Numbered from the stretch's first letter, positions 1 to 6,665 are shown. The stretch: DNA of 13,116 nt from Candidatus Bathyarchaeota archaeon (GCA_026015225.1 JAOZGV010000142.1:1-13116); one strand, 5' to 3'. A program made the numbers and translations. The notes: a model not told the origin generated them from the sequence alone.

Positions 1-574
1 TTATTGCGCATATACTAAAAACAATTCTATGAATTACCAAATTCCAAAATTTTCGGGATCTATATACAGTTTTTGAGATGAATAAACTCCATATTAAATC
101 GCATAACCAATGAACTATAGCAAATAGAATAAATCCAACTAGACCGAAGATAGTTGAATTGATAACAAGAGCAGATCCTATAGTTGCCCACCAAAGAAAG
201 AAGTAAGGATTAGCACCGGTGGTGATTATTCCAGAAAAAATTGAGTTGAATTTTATATTACTATCTATGTTTTCTATTTGATCTTTTGTTTTAAACATCT
301 GTAATCCCATGAATCCAAGCATTAGACCCCCAACAAGTCCAATAACTCTTCTCACGATCTCATAACTAAAAAATTGGGCGAATCCAAAAAATATCAGAAT
401 CATAAGAGGTATCTCTATTATCCCATGTCCCAGGGCTATTAAGGCCCCTGCATTGCCACTATTCCTTCCTTTAGAAATTGTTACGGCCATTACTGGTCCA
501 GGCATCATCACTCCTGAAAGAGATATAAAAGCTACTGATGCTAAAAAGAGAGGTATGTTTAGCAAAGATTTCAT
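1..574 (-). CDS. LysE/RhtB-family amino-acid exporter, partial at the left edge
   Basis: This frame starts at an ATG (572-574) and stays open to base 1, giving about 191 residues, so only a short C-terminal piece is missing (the family is usually around 200-220). It encodes a very hydrophobic protein with about six membrane segments. The LysE-family hallmarks I see are the N-terminal helix followed by a PGP turn (residues 25-27), a glycine/alanine-rich stretch with GHG around residues 49-51, a charged loop near residues 95-108, and an ANPYFFLWWATIG segment near residues 120-132, the family's second conserved asparagine-proline turn. Members sit in the cytoplasmic membrane and export amino acids or related small molecules. 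The substrate cannot be read from the sequence. The gene diverges from the chimeric frame at 782. An A/T-rich box near 590-597 could be its TATA element, but the spacing to the ATG is short. Confidence 0.85.
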   Translation of the reverse strand, partial: MKSLLNIPLFLASVAFISLSGVMMPGPVMAVTISKGRNSGNAGALIALGHGIIEIPLMILIFFGFAQFFSYEIVRRVIGLVGGLMLGFMGLQMFKTKDQIENIDSNIKFNSIFSGIITTGANPYFFLWWATIGSALVINSTIFGLVGFILFAIVHWLCDLIWSLFISKTVYRSRKFWNLVIHRIVFSICAI

Positions 575-687
575 CTACTTATAAACAGCCATATATGATT
601 TTAATTGCGAATCCTAATTATCTATCCTTTATTTGATTTATGTAATTATTTGGGTTTTAAGTATAGAGTTTTCAGATCCGCTTTCAG

Positions 688-699
688 TATAAATATATT
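688..699 (+). promoter_or_regulatory. Candidate TATA box upstream of the chimeric frame
   Basis: TATAAATATATT is a good archaeal TATA-like string. It predicts transcription starting around 720 and a leader of about 60 bases before the frame at 782. This is consistent with a promoter left over from the original first gene of the fusion. The leader contains one of the short GCGCGC motifs (733-740). Inferred from base pattern only. Confidence 0.4.
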
Positions 700-781
700 T
701 TTCCATAGTCTTTAGCACTTGCTATGTAACTAGCGCGCACTAACAAGATCAAAGCGTGAAAAAATCATTCAGGTGAAAAAA

Positions 782-967
782 TTGGATTCAAATAGAAAGG
801 CCGCAATAATTGTGGGAGCATTAATTCTAATTGCGTATGGTGTGCTGGGTTCTTTCTTATTAGCGCGCGCGCTTATAGATAGACGTTACCCGTTAAGTGA
901 GGTTGCTGAAGCTCTCCAGTATCTTGAAGAAGGACACCACCAAGGAAAAGTTGTCATTACTGTGTGA
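782..967 (+). pseudogene. Chimeric remnant: N-terminus of a membrane protein (DUF4386-like) fused in frame to the C-terminal tail of a zinc-type alcohol dehydrogenase
   Basis: The frame can start at GTG 773 or, more likely, at TTG 782, which has AGGTGA (771-776) as a Shine-Dalgarno-like element five bases upstream. From TTG it has 61 residues. Residues 1-27 (MDSNRKAAIIVGALILIAYG and on) form one hydrophobic segment resembling the first helix of DUF4386-type membrane proteins. Residues 31-61 (LIDRRYPLSEVAEALQYLEE, then GHHQGKVVITV) match, from memory of the family, the extreme C-terminus of MDR-superfamily zinc/quinone-type alcohol dehydrogenases, where this tail closes the catalytic domain. 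All catalytic and NAD(P)-binding parts are absent. The join coincides with a GCGCGCGCGC run (863-872). The dehydrogenase part (878-967) is about 44% G+C by count, above its surroundings. It looks like a deletion or fusion scar, though a short expressed membrane peptide cannot be excluded. The dehydrogenase assignment is firmer than the DUF4386 one. Confidence 0.65.
863..872. repeat. Alternating GC motif at the fusion junction
   Basis: The run GCGCGCGCGC lies in the 12-bp perfect palindrome AGCGCGCGCGCT (862-873) and separates the membrane-protein part from the dehydrogenase part of the chimeric frame. Such runs are rare in a genome of about one third G+C. It belongs to the same motif family as sites at 733-740, 986-996, 1865-1876, 5495-5499 and 5540-5551. 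Confidence 0.6.
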
Positions 968-985
968 AGAGTGCACCCATGTTTT

Positions 986-996
986 AGCGAGCGCTT
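986..996. repeat. GC motif downstream of the chimeric frame
   Basis: AGCGAGCGCTT, flanked by TTTT on the left and AAAA on the right, lies 18 bases after the stop of the chimeric frame. Read on the other strand it contains GCGCTCGCT, also present at 1867-1875. It may be part of a 3'-end structure or a member of the dispersed GC-motif family. Its function is unknown. Confidence 0.45.
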
Positions 997-1111
997 AAAA
1001 ATTTATTTAAAATTTTAAAAACAGTAAATTAAACTAATCATAGTCATAACCATCATAATTCAATTTTTTAATACTTAAATTGATAAGTCGAGTAAAAGGG
1101 ATAGATCTAAG

Positions 1112-1795
1112 ATGTTGAAGGCTGTTATTTTCGATTGGGATGGTACGCTTGCTGACACAAAAAATTTCCTTTTGAAAGCTTTTCATAAAACATTGATGGA
1201 AGTTGGCTCAGATGTGAGTGATGAATTTATTGAAAGAAAGTTCGGGATTGGTGCAAAGGGTATTTTTAAAGCCGCTCTAAAAGCACAAGGTATAAAATTT
1301 AATAATAAAAAAATTGAAGAATTAGTTAAAAGAAAGATCGAAATTCAGATGAAAATAAGAGATAATATAATTCTTTTTGATGGAACCCTCAATCTCTTAA
1401 ATTCATTGCATAATAAAGTTAGATTAGGATTAGCAACTATGGCTCCTAAGAAACTTATCTCAATACAACTCAAAGAAATGAATATTAATAGATATTTTGA
1501 CGTTGTTATTACAGTTGATGAAGTAAATCATCCAAAACCTAATCCCGAGATATTTATTAAATGTGCTATGAAAATGAATGTTGATCCTTCAAAATGTGTT
1601 GTTATTGAGGATTCCATATTCGGTGTAAAAGCTGCTAAGGAAGCTGATATGAAATGTATTGGAGTCACAACAGGGGCTTATTCGGAGAAAGAGCTTCGAG
1701 AGCAAAATCCGGATTTGATCGTTGAATCTATTAAAAATAAAAATAATATAATTAATTTTATTTTAGGTTCAAACGCACTAACTTCATTCAATTAG
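1112..1795 (+). CDS. HAD-superfamily hydrolase, subfamily IA (phosphoglycolate phosphatase / beta-phosphoglucomutase-like)
   Basis: A cytosolic protein of 227 residues, the usual length for this family. All four HAD motifs are visible: motif I FDWDGT, with nucleophile D8 and acid/base D10; motif II at T109 in GLATMA; motif III lysine K142 within PKPNP; and motif IV ED at 166-167, which with D8 and D10 coordinates magnesium. Residues of about 15-85 form the helical cap that selects the substrate. The IEDS...GVKAAKEADM stretch (165-180) is typical of the phosphoglycolate phosphatase and beta-phosphoglucomutase branch. The chemistry is therefore phosphoaspartate-mediated phosphate transfer or hydrolysis on a small phosphorylated metabolite, but the actual substrate cannot be told. 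The ATG start follows an AT-rich upstream with a possible TATA-like string near 1071-1079. The gene stands alone and converges with the regulator at 1875. Confidence 0.88.
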   Translation: MLKAVIFDWDGTLADTKNFLLKAFHKTLMEVGSDVSDEFIERKFGIGAKGIFKAALKAQGIKFNNKKIEELVKRKIEIQMKIRDNIILFDGTLNLLNSLHNKVRLGLATMAPKKLISIQLKEMNINRYFDVVITVDEVNHPKPNPEIFIKCAMKMNVDPSKCVVIEDSIFGVKAAKEADMKCIGVTTGAYSEKELREQNPDLIVESIKNKNNIINFILGSNALTSFN

Positions 1796-1834
1796 AATTA
1801 TATTAAAAGTATATTCAATTATTTTGAAGTGTTG

Positions 1835-1876
1835 AGCATGCGTATGCTTTTCAAAATTAATAAAGCGCGCTCGCTT
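1835..1876. repeat. Composite element between convergent genes, copy 1
   Basis: Within the 79-base gap between the convergent HAD and regulator genes lies AGCATGCGTAT (1835-1845), then 19 AT-rich bases, then GCGCGCTCGCTT (1865-1876). A closely similar arrangement, AGCATGTGTAT, 20 bases and GCGCGCGCGCTT, occurs at 5509-5551. Both blocks are largely alternating purine-pyrimidine. The right block runs into the regulator's stop codon (1875-1877 on the minus strand). Confidence 0.45.
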
Positions 1877-2282
1877 ATCTCACCATAGATGATTTCAATA
1901 CATATTTCCACTCATAAGAAGAACCTGACCTGATTAGAATGCCTTTATCAACAAGCCTTGATAAGTATGTAGAAATAGTGCTTAGATTAATATTATCACC
2001 GTAAATTTCTTTATGGAGTTCCTTAACGTCTTTTGAAATGAACATTTTATCTGGAAGATATGATCGGATTATCCCTTGAATTCTTTCAAATAAATTCTTC
2101 GGAGAAGGAAATTCACTTAAAGTATTAGTTCCTGGAGCTCCCCCCATCAATTCTACATAATCCAAAATTTTCGCTATTTTTTCTCTAGTAATATATCCAT
2201 CAATTGAGATAGTATGTTTAGTGCCTTCTTCATCCATGAAGTCAACTTTCACCTTTTTGGTTGGCAAATCAAATCCATCCAA
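1875..2282 (-). CDS. Winged-helix DNA-binding protein, probable transcriptional regulator
   Basis: A protein of 135 residues. Residues of about 8-48 form a small beta-rich piece (KVKVDFMDEEGTKHTISIDG) followed by a helix. Residues of about 60-130 read as a winged helix: helix 1 around LFERIQGIIRSYLP, a second helix around KDVKELHKEIYG, a recognition-type helix at NLSTISTYLSRLVDKG, and a wing at ILIRSGSSYEWKYVL. The layout resembles small archaeal wHTH proteins with an N-terminal domain of unknown role, but I recognise no named family. The start is a TTG (2280-2282); an ATG at 2276-2278 is in another frame, and the first in-frame ATG would remove 15 residues. A perfect palindrome lies 32 bases upstream, between a possible TATA box and the likely transcription start, so autorepression is a reasonable inference. 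The ligand and regulon are unknown. Confidence 0.7.
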   Translation of the reverse strand: MDGFDLPTKKVKVDFMDEEGTKHTISIDGYITREKIAKILDYVELMGGAPGTNTLSEFPSPKNLFERIQGIIRSYLPDKMFISKDVKELHKEIYGDNINLSTISTYLSRLVDKGILIRSGSSYEWKYVLKSSMVR

Positions 2283-2816
2283 AATAAAATGTTTATTAAA
2301 TACCCATATTTTTGTTCACTAGTGAACCTATAAATTTGTGAATGATATACATTTTAGTTCACATTAACATTAAAAGTATTTCGAATTTAGCCCAAAAAAC
2401 ATTATTTTCCAGTGGAAATAAAGGGGTTATACATTCATTCACTAAATATAGATATAAAAACGAATTATATTATTATATTTATTCATTTTTAAGGTTTAAT
2501 ATTTTGGTTAACTATTATTCACTAAAATACTACAACATACATACAATTTTATGTAAATTACCCGCACCCCTATATTTCCATAGCAGATAGTATTGTAGAT
2601 CAATATGTATAAAGCGAATAACAAAATTTTTAGATTTTTTCGAGTTCTTTGTTAAGTATTATTGATATTAAATCTTTTAATAATAATACTATTATTACGC
2701 TTCGGAGTATATTCTATTACATATAATCATAAAACCAAAACAATCTAAACTTAGGAGTAACATACTTCCATTAGAAATGAAGGGGTAGGGGGGTAAATAA
2801 TATTTAAAAAAAATAT
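2283..2816. other. 534-base stretch without a convincing gene
   Basis: This is very AT-rich sequence between the start of the regulator gene and the end of pyruvate phosphate dikinase. It holds the candidate operator at 2314-2327 with dispersed half-sites, a 17-bp AT palindrome (TAATAATA, C, TATTATTA at 2681-2697), a short CTTCGG string near 2699-2706 with only a weak possible stem, and the dikinase terminator at the right end. The one longer open frame (2342-2590, plus) encodes an unconvincing tyrosine/isoleucine-rich peptide. I see no tRNA or known ncRNA fold. Confidence 0.6.
2314..2327. promoter_or_regulatory. Perfect 14-bp palindrome, candidate operator
   Basis: GTTCACTAGTGAAC reads identically on both strands. 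It sits upstream of the winged-helix gene, immediately downstream (on the minus strand) of AATTTATAGG (about 2328-2336), a plausible TATA box. A dimeric wHTH protein bound here would block transcription initiation. GTGAA/TTCAC half-sites recur at 2338-2342 and 2358-2362, and TTCACTA at 2438-2444 and 2518-2524. The palindrome is seen directly; its function is inferred. Confidence 0.5.
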
Positions 2817-2822
2817 TTACCC
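2791..2822 (-). terminator. Candidate terminator of pyruvate phosphate dikinase, with the stop codon inside the stem
   Basis: GGGTAAATA (2791-2799) and TATTTACCC (2814-2822) are perfect 9-bp inverted arms separated by 14 bases. On the transcribed minus strand the loop includes a run of eight T (2806-2813), the signal archaeal RNA polymerase responds to. The gene's TAA stop (2817-2819) lies in the proximal arm. Confidence 0.5.
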
Positions 2823-5444
2823 TATTATTACTTCTTGAGCAGCAGCCAACCTTGCTACAGGAACTCTATATACGGAACATGAAACATAATCCAATCCTAT
2901 TCTATAACAAAATTTAACGGAATTTGGTTCTCCACCATGCTCGCCACATATCCCTACTTTTAGTTTAGGTCTAACACTTCTTCCCTCCTTCACGGCTATA
3001 TCCATCAATCTTCCAACTCCTTCAAAATCTAAAACTTCAAATGGATTTTCTTTCATAATTTTAAGTTCTAAATATCTAGGTAAGAATTTATTCTCGGCAT
3101 CCTCTCTTGAGAATGAAAAAGTACCTTGTGTAAGATCATTAGTTCCAAAAGAAAAGAATTCTACAATATTTGCTATTTTATTTGCTGTTAAACAACTTCT
3201 AACAACCTCTATCATAGTGCCGAAACTATAATTAATTTTCACTCCACTTTCTTCCATTATTTCATTAGCAATTTTCTCAACTCTATCTCTAACTAACGCA
3301 AGTTCAGATACCGAAGATACTTGTGGAATCATAATTTCAGGTTTGATATCATACTTTTGTTTTTTTAATTCAACACAAGCTTCAATTATAGCTCTGACCT
3401 GCATTTCATATATTTCTGGATCTGTTATACCTAGTCTTACACCTCTATGACCTAGCATAGGATTTACTTCTGTAAGATTTCTTACAATTTCTAAAATTTT
3501 CTCCTTATCTTCAGTACTATCTCCTCTTTTTTGAATTCGATCTATTTCAGAATGTAATTGTTCTAAGGAAGGCAGAAACTCATGTAGTGGAGGGTCTAAA
3601 AGACGGATAGTAACAGGTAAACCATTCATAGCTTTTAGAATTTCAATAAAATCATTCTTTTGTAAAGGCATTAATTGGGAAAGATATTTGGATCTTTCTT
3701 CTTTTGTCTCTGCCATAATCATTTTTTGTACAATTGGTAATCTATCAGCAGCATTGAACATCCTTTCTGTCCTACATAATCCAATTCCTTCTGCGCCAAA
3801 ATCTCTGGCTTTCTTTGCGCCTTCTGGAGTATCTACGTTTGCTCTTATACCAATTTTTCTTTCATCATCGGCCCAAGATAGTAATTGTTGAAGCTCAGAA
3901 GGAAGGATCGGGTCAACTGTAGATACTTTACCAATATAAATATCTCCATGGGAACCATCGATTGTGATCAATTCACCTTCTTTAATAATATTTTCTTTTA
4001 ATTTGAATGTCCTATTCTTCATATCTATCTTAACATCTTCACTACCAGTTACACAAGGTTTCCCCATTCCTCTTGCTACAACGGCAGCATGAGACGTTTT
4101 TCCCCCTCTTGAAGTTAATATGCCTTGTGAAACTGCAAATCCATGAACATCATCTGGTTTTGTCTCCTCTCTTACTAAAATGATCTTCTCGCCCTTATTC
4201 CCCATCTCAGCTGCAGTATCAGCATCAAGTATGGCCTTACCTGAGGCAGCACCAGGGGAAGCTGCAATTCCTCCAGCAACCGGTTTATTTGAAGTATTAG
4301 GATCGATTCTTTTATGGAGAATCTGTTCAAGGTTTTCAGGAATTATTCTAAGTAGTGATTCTCTTTTACTTAACAAACCCTCATTAAACATATCCACAGA
4401 AGTTTTTATAGCTGCCGTGGTTGTCATTTTTCCATTTCTTGTTTGGAGCATGTAGAGTTTTCCTTTCTCTATTGTGAACTCAAAATCTTGAACTTCTTTG
4501 TAATGTTGTTCTAAAATTTTTCTTATATTACGAAGTTCCTCGTAGATCTTTGGAAAATCCTTCCGCATTTCCGAAATAGGTTTAGGCGTTCTAATCCCTG
4601 CAACTACGTCTTCCCCTTGAGCGTTGGGTAAATATTCTCCATAAAATTCATTCTTCCCTATGCCTGGATCTCTTGTAAATGCAACACCAGTTCCTGAACC
4701 CGATCCCATATTTCCAAAAACCATAGTTTGTACATTAACTGCAGTGCCGTTTGCCACCTCAGGAGTTATTTTATTTATTCTCCTATATTCTATAGCTCTT
4801 TTTCCCATCCACGAATCAAAAACAGCCTCAATAGCTCTTTGTAATTGATCAAAAGGATCTTCAGGAAAATCCTCTCCAATTTGTTTCTTGCATATTTGCT
4901 TAAATTCCGTTACTATTTCCTTTAATGCATCTGCAGTCAAATCTGTATCAAATTTAGCGTTATATTTCTCCTTATATTTTTCAAAAACTTCATCAAAAGG
5001 TTCTTCCTTTGCATTCATAGCAATCTTTGAAAATAATTGGATGAACCTTCTATAGCAATCATATGCGAACCTCTCATCATTTGTCTGTTCTATTAGTCCT
5101 TGAACGGTCTTACTATTAAGTCCCAAATTCAAAATAGTATCCATCATTCCAGGCATAGACATAGCCGCACCCGATCTTACGGATACTAGAAGTGGATTTC
5201 CAAAATCTCCAAACTTCTTTCCAGTCTCATTTTCAACTTTTACCAGTTGCTTTTTTACTTCATCTATCAATCCATTTGGTAATTTCTTTTGTTTTTCATT
5301 ATATTCGATACAAACTTCTGTCGTAATAACGAAACCTGGAGGAACTGGCAAGCCTATTTGAGTCATTTCACTTAGACCTGCTCCCTTCCCTCCCAATAGC
5401 TGCTTGTTTTTTCCATCTCCATCTTTAAAGGAATAGACCATCAT
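2817..5444 (-). CDS. ppdK: Pyruvate, phosphate dikinase
   Basis: A full-length protein of 875 residues, the normal size. It interconverts pyruvate, ATP and phosphate with PEP, AMP and pyrophosphate in the cytosol, supporting gluconeogenesis or pyrophosphate-linked glycolysis. Domains in order are: an N-terminal nucleotide-binding (ATP-grasp) part of about 1-345, with GGKGAGL (18-24) and SVRSGAAMSMPGMMDTILNLG (88-108); the swivelling phosphohistidine domain of about 390-505, with H452 in GGKTSHAAVVARGMG; and the C-terminal PEP/pyruvate barrel of about 520-875, with RLLDPPLHEFLP (614-625), the FSFGTNDLTQ stretch (765-774) and C833 in GICGEHGG. All key residues are present. The motif before the histidine reads GGKTSHA rather than the common GGMTSHA; T450 matches the threonine phosphorylated by regulatory proteins in plants. 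The start has GAAGTGAT as a weak ribosome-binding site. The gene has its own promoter and terminator. Confidence 0.97.
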   Translation of the reverse strand: MMVYSFKDGDGKNKQLLGGKGAGLSEMTQIGLPVPPGFVITTEVCIEYNEKQKKLPNGLIDEVKKQLVKVENETGKKFGDFGNPLLVSVRSGAAMSMPGMMDTILNLGLNSKTVQGLIEQTNDERFAYDCYRRFIQLFSKIAMNAKEEPFDEVFEKYKEKYNAKFDTDLTADALKEIVTEFKQICKKQIGEDFPEDPFDQLQRAIEAVFDSWMGKRAIEYRRINKITPEVANGTAVNVQTMVFGNMGSGSGTGVAFTRDPGIGKNEFYGEYLPNAQGEDVVAGIRTPKPISEMRKDFPKIYEELRNIRKILEQHYKEVQDFEFTIEKGKLYMLQTRNGKMTTTAAIKTSVDMFNEGLLSKRESLLRIIPENLEQILHKRIDPNTSNKPVAGGIAASPGAASGKAILDADTAAEMGNKGEKIILVREETKPDDVHGFAVSQGILTSRGGKTSHAAVVARGMGKPCVTGSEDVKIDMKNRTFKLKENIIKEGELITIDGSHGDIYIGKVSTVDPILPSELQQLLSWADDERKIGIRANVDTPEGAKKARDFGAEGIGLCRTERMFNAADRLPIVQKMIMAETKEERSKYLSQLMPLQKNDFIEILKAMNGLPVTIRLLDPPLHEFLPSLEQLHSEIDRIQKRGDSTEDKEKILEIVRNLTEVNPMLGHRGVRLGITDPEIYEMQVRAIIEACVELKKQKYDIKPEIMIPQVSSVSELALVRDRVEKIANEIMEESGVKINYSFGTMIEVVRSCLTANKIANIVEFFSFGTNDLTQGTFSFSREDAENKFLPRYLELKIMKENPFEVLDFEGVGRLMDIAVKEGRSVRPKLKVGICGEHGGEPNSVKFCYRIGLDYVSCSVYRVPVARLAAAQEVIIG

Positions 5445-5484
5445 GTTAAATCACTTCAAATATCTGAAATTGACTTAATTCTGA

Positions 5485-5492
5485 TTTATATA
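5485..5492 (-). promoter_or_regulatory. TATA box of pyruvate phosphate dikinase
   Basis: On the minus strand this reads TATATAAA, preceded by GCGCGAA where the transcription factor B element would lie. It predicts initiation near 5461-5463 and a leader of about 17-19 bases carrying GAAGTGAT before the ATG. A short GCGCG motif (5495-5499) directly abuts it, so that motif may influence promoter binding. Confidence 0.55.
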
Positions 5493-5508
5493 TTCGCGCT
5501 TACTAGAA

Positions 5509-5551
5509 AGCATGTGTATTTTTAAATTTTACTGGTCACGCGCGCGCGCTT
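5509..5551. repeat. Composite element upstream of pyruvate phosphate dikinase, copy 2
   Basis: AGCATGTGTAT (5509-5519), 20 AT-rich bases, then GCGCGCGCGCTT (5540-5551). The bases from 5537 to 5549 alternate purine and pyrimidine without a break. It parallels copy 1 at 1835-1876 in block order, block sequence and spacing. It lies between the end of the F420-type gene and the dikinase promoter. Confidence 0.45.
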
Positions 5552-5553
5552 TC

Positions 5554-5568
5554 AAAATAAAAAAATAG
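5554..5568 (-). terminator. Oligo-T terminator candidate after the F420 dehydrogenase-like gene
   Basis: Just downstream of the TGA stop (5573-5575), the minus strand reads CTATTTTTTTATTTT, with a T7 tract at 5559-5565. This is a typical archaeal T-rich termination signal without a needed hairpin. The alternating GC motif follows immediately. Confidence 0.4.
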
Positions 5569-5572
5569 TCCC

Positions 5573-6613
5573 TCACTCAACCTGTTTCCAAATATTCTTC
5601 TTTTTAATTTCGGCTAGTTTAAGTACTAAACCTAACTCCTTCTTTAGATCAGCTATTGGTTTGTATTCTAACAGCTCAGATTTACACACTTCCTTGAATG
5701 CATTTTCTCCTGCTTCAGTTCTTGTAAGTACTATAGACCAGCCCAAAGGAGCGCCAGCGGCTCCGATGGAAATATCGGAAAGCTCTGCAGTATAATCTGG
5801 GCAGGTCCTACATCCCTCTCTTACAAATTGATCAGCCTTGTTTACAGGCACATCTACCAACACATCCTTGTTTCTACTTAGAGCTTTAAGCCGTCCCTTT
5901 TTTATCTCAACTCTGGTGATATCCTTTAATCCATCTCCACACTCTTTGCTAAAATAGTCGATCAGTTGATTATAATTGAAGACCTTCGAGCAGAAGATTC
6001 CTATTGAAAGAGCTACATTCTGACTGGTATGTTCGTTTGATCTTTTTGAAAATTGTATCTTCCTAAACCCCTGTATCTCACATGGCAATCCTACAAAGGC
6101 AAAATTTCCCTTTGGAAAGCTTTGGAACGCTTCTCCCAATCCACCTACTGAACCGCCAATTGAATATCTTGCCCCACTAGCAAGGAGCAATTCTTTTGGA
6201 TTCCATATCACTGTGGGTTTAGGTTTAAGTTGGCTGATTGCATCAGAAGATGTAGCAACAGCACAATCTATCGTATTGTTTTCTAGAGTAAACTTAAGAA
6301 GAGATGTAGCAACCCCCCCATCTTGGCAAACTGACTGAATATAAGGATCTGTGGTCTTAGCTAGATAGGCTGACTTATAGATTCCTGTTAACATCTCCCT
6401 CCCATCATTTCTTGCTCTACCAAAAACTCCTTTTTCTATCTCTTGAATATCCAAACTCACTCTAGGGCAGCTATAATAGCATATTTGACATAAAATACAT
6501 CTGCCTTTTATCGTAGGTTTTTCTGCATCACTTGAATATAGCACATTCACCGGACAGCTGCCTATGCAAGTTCCACAATTAGTACATAAATTTGCATTAA
6601 TGACTTTTGACAT
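5573..6613 (-). CDS. Coenzyme F420 hydrogenase/dehydrogenase beta-subunit family protein with N-terminal 2x[4Fe-4S] ferredoxin domain
   Basis: I place the start at ATG 6611-6613 (346 residues). A TTG nine codons further upstream is open, but the likely TATA box at 6658-6665 would start transcription near 6635, after that TTG. Residues of about 5-50 form a bacterial-type ferredoxin domain with two cysteine sets, C10/C13/C16/C20 and C39/C42/C45/C49, each ending in CP, for two [4Fe-4S] clusters. The FrhB-type body follows: CQDGGVATSLL (96-106), FVGLPCEIQGFRK in the middle, and a C-terminal CRTCPDYTAELSDISIG segment typical of the family. Members carry FAD and pass electrons between reduced F420 and iron-sulphur partners. 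No FrhA/G or other partner subunit lies nearby, so the physiological partner and substrate are unknown. The gene appears monocistronic and diverges from endonuclease III. Confidence 0.88.
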   Translation of the reverse strand: MSKVINANLCTNCGTCIGSCPVNVLYSSDAEKPTIKGRCILCQICYYSCPRVSLDIQEIEKGVFGRARNDGREMLTGIYKSAYLAKTTDPYIQSVCQDGGVATSLLKFTLENNTIDCAVATSSDAISQLKPKPTVIWNPKELLLASGARYSIGGSVGGLGEAFQSFPKGNFAFVGLPCEIQGFRKIQFSKRSNEHTSQNVALSIGIFCSKVFNYNQLIDYFSKECGDGLKDITRVEIKKGRLKALSRNKDVLVDVPVNKADQFVREGCRTCPDYTAELSDISIGAAGAPLGWSIVLTRTEAGENAFKEVCKSELLEYKPIADLKKELGLVLKLAEIKKKNIWKQVE

Positions 6614-6657
6614 TAAAGTTCCAAAAACATTTAAACTCAACGCCCTTTCATTCTCCG

Positions 6658-6665
6658 ATATAAAA
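6658..6665 (-). promoter_or_regulatory. TATA box of the F420 dehydrogenase-like gene
   Basis: The minus strand reads TTTTATAT here. Initiation would be expected around 6635, leaving a short leader of about 22 bases before ATG 6613 and excluding the upstream TTG as a start. Confidence 0.4.

Noticed and set aside
2341..2580. 80-base tandem repeat suggested by the regular TTCAC spacing
   Set aside because: Aligning the three 80-base units shows similarity only for the 5-10 bases around TTCAC, so they are scattered sites, not a tandem repeat.
2342..2590. Plus-strand open frame of 82 residues next to the palindrome
   Set aside because: It is a low-complexity tyrosine/isoleucine/asparagine-rich peptide in very AT-rich DNA, with no recognisable domain and no ribosome-binding site. 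The nearby TATA-like box would start transcription after its ATG.
6614..6640. TTG start for the F420-type protein nine codons upstream
   Set aside because: The likely TATA box at 6658-6665 predicts a transcript starting after this TTG, and the ferredoxin domain begins naturally from the ATG at 6613.
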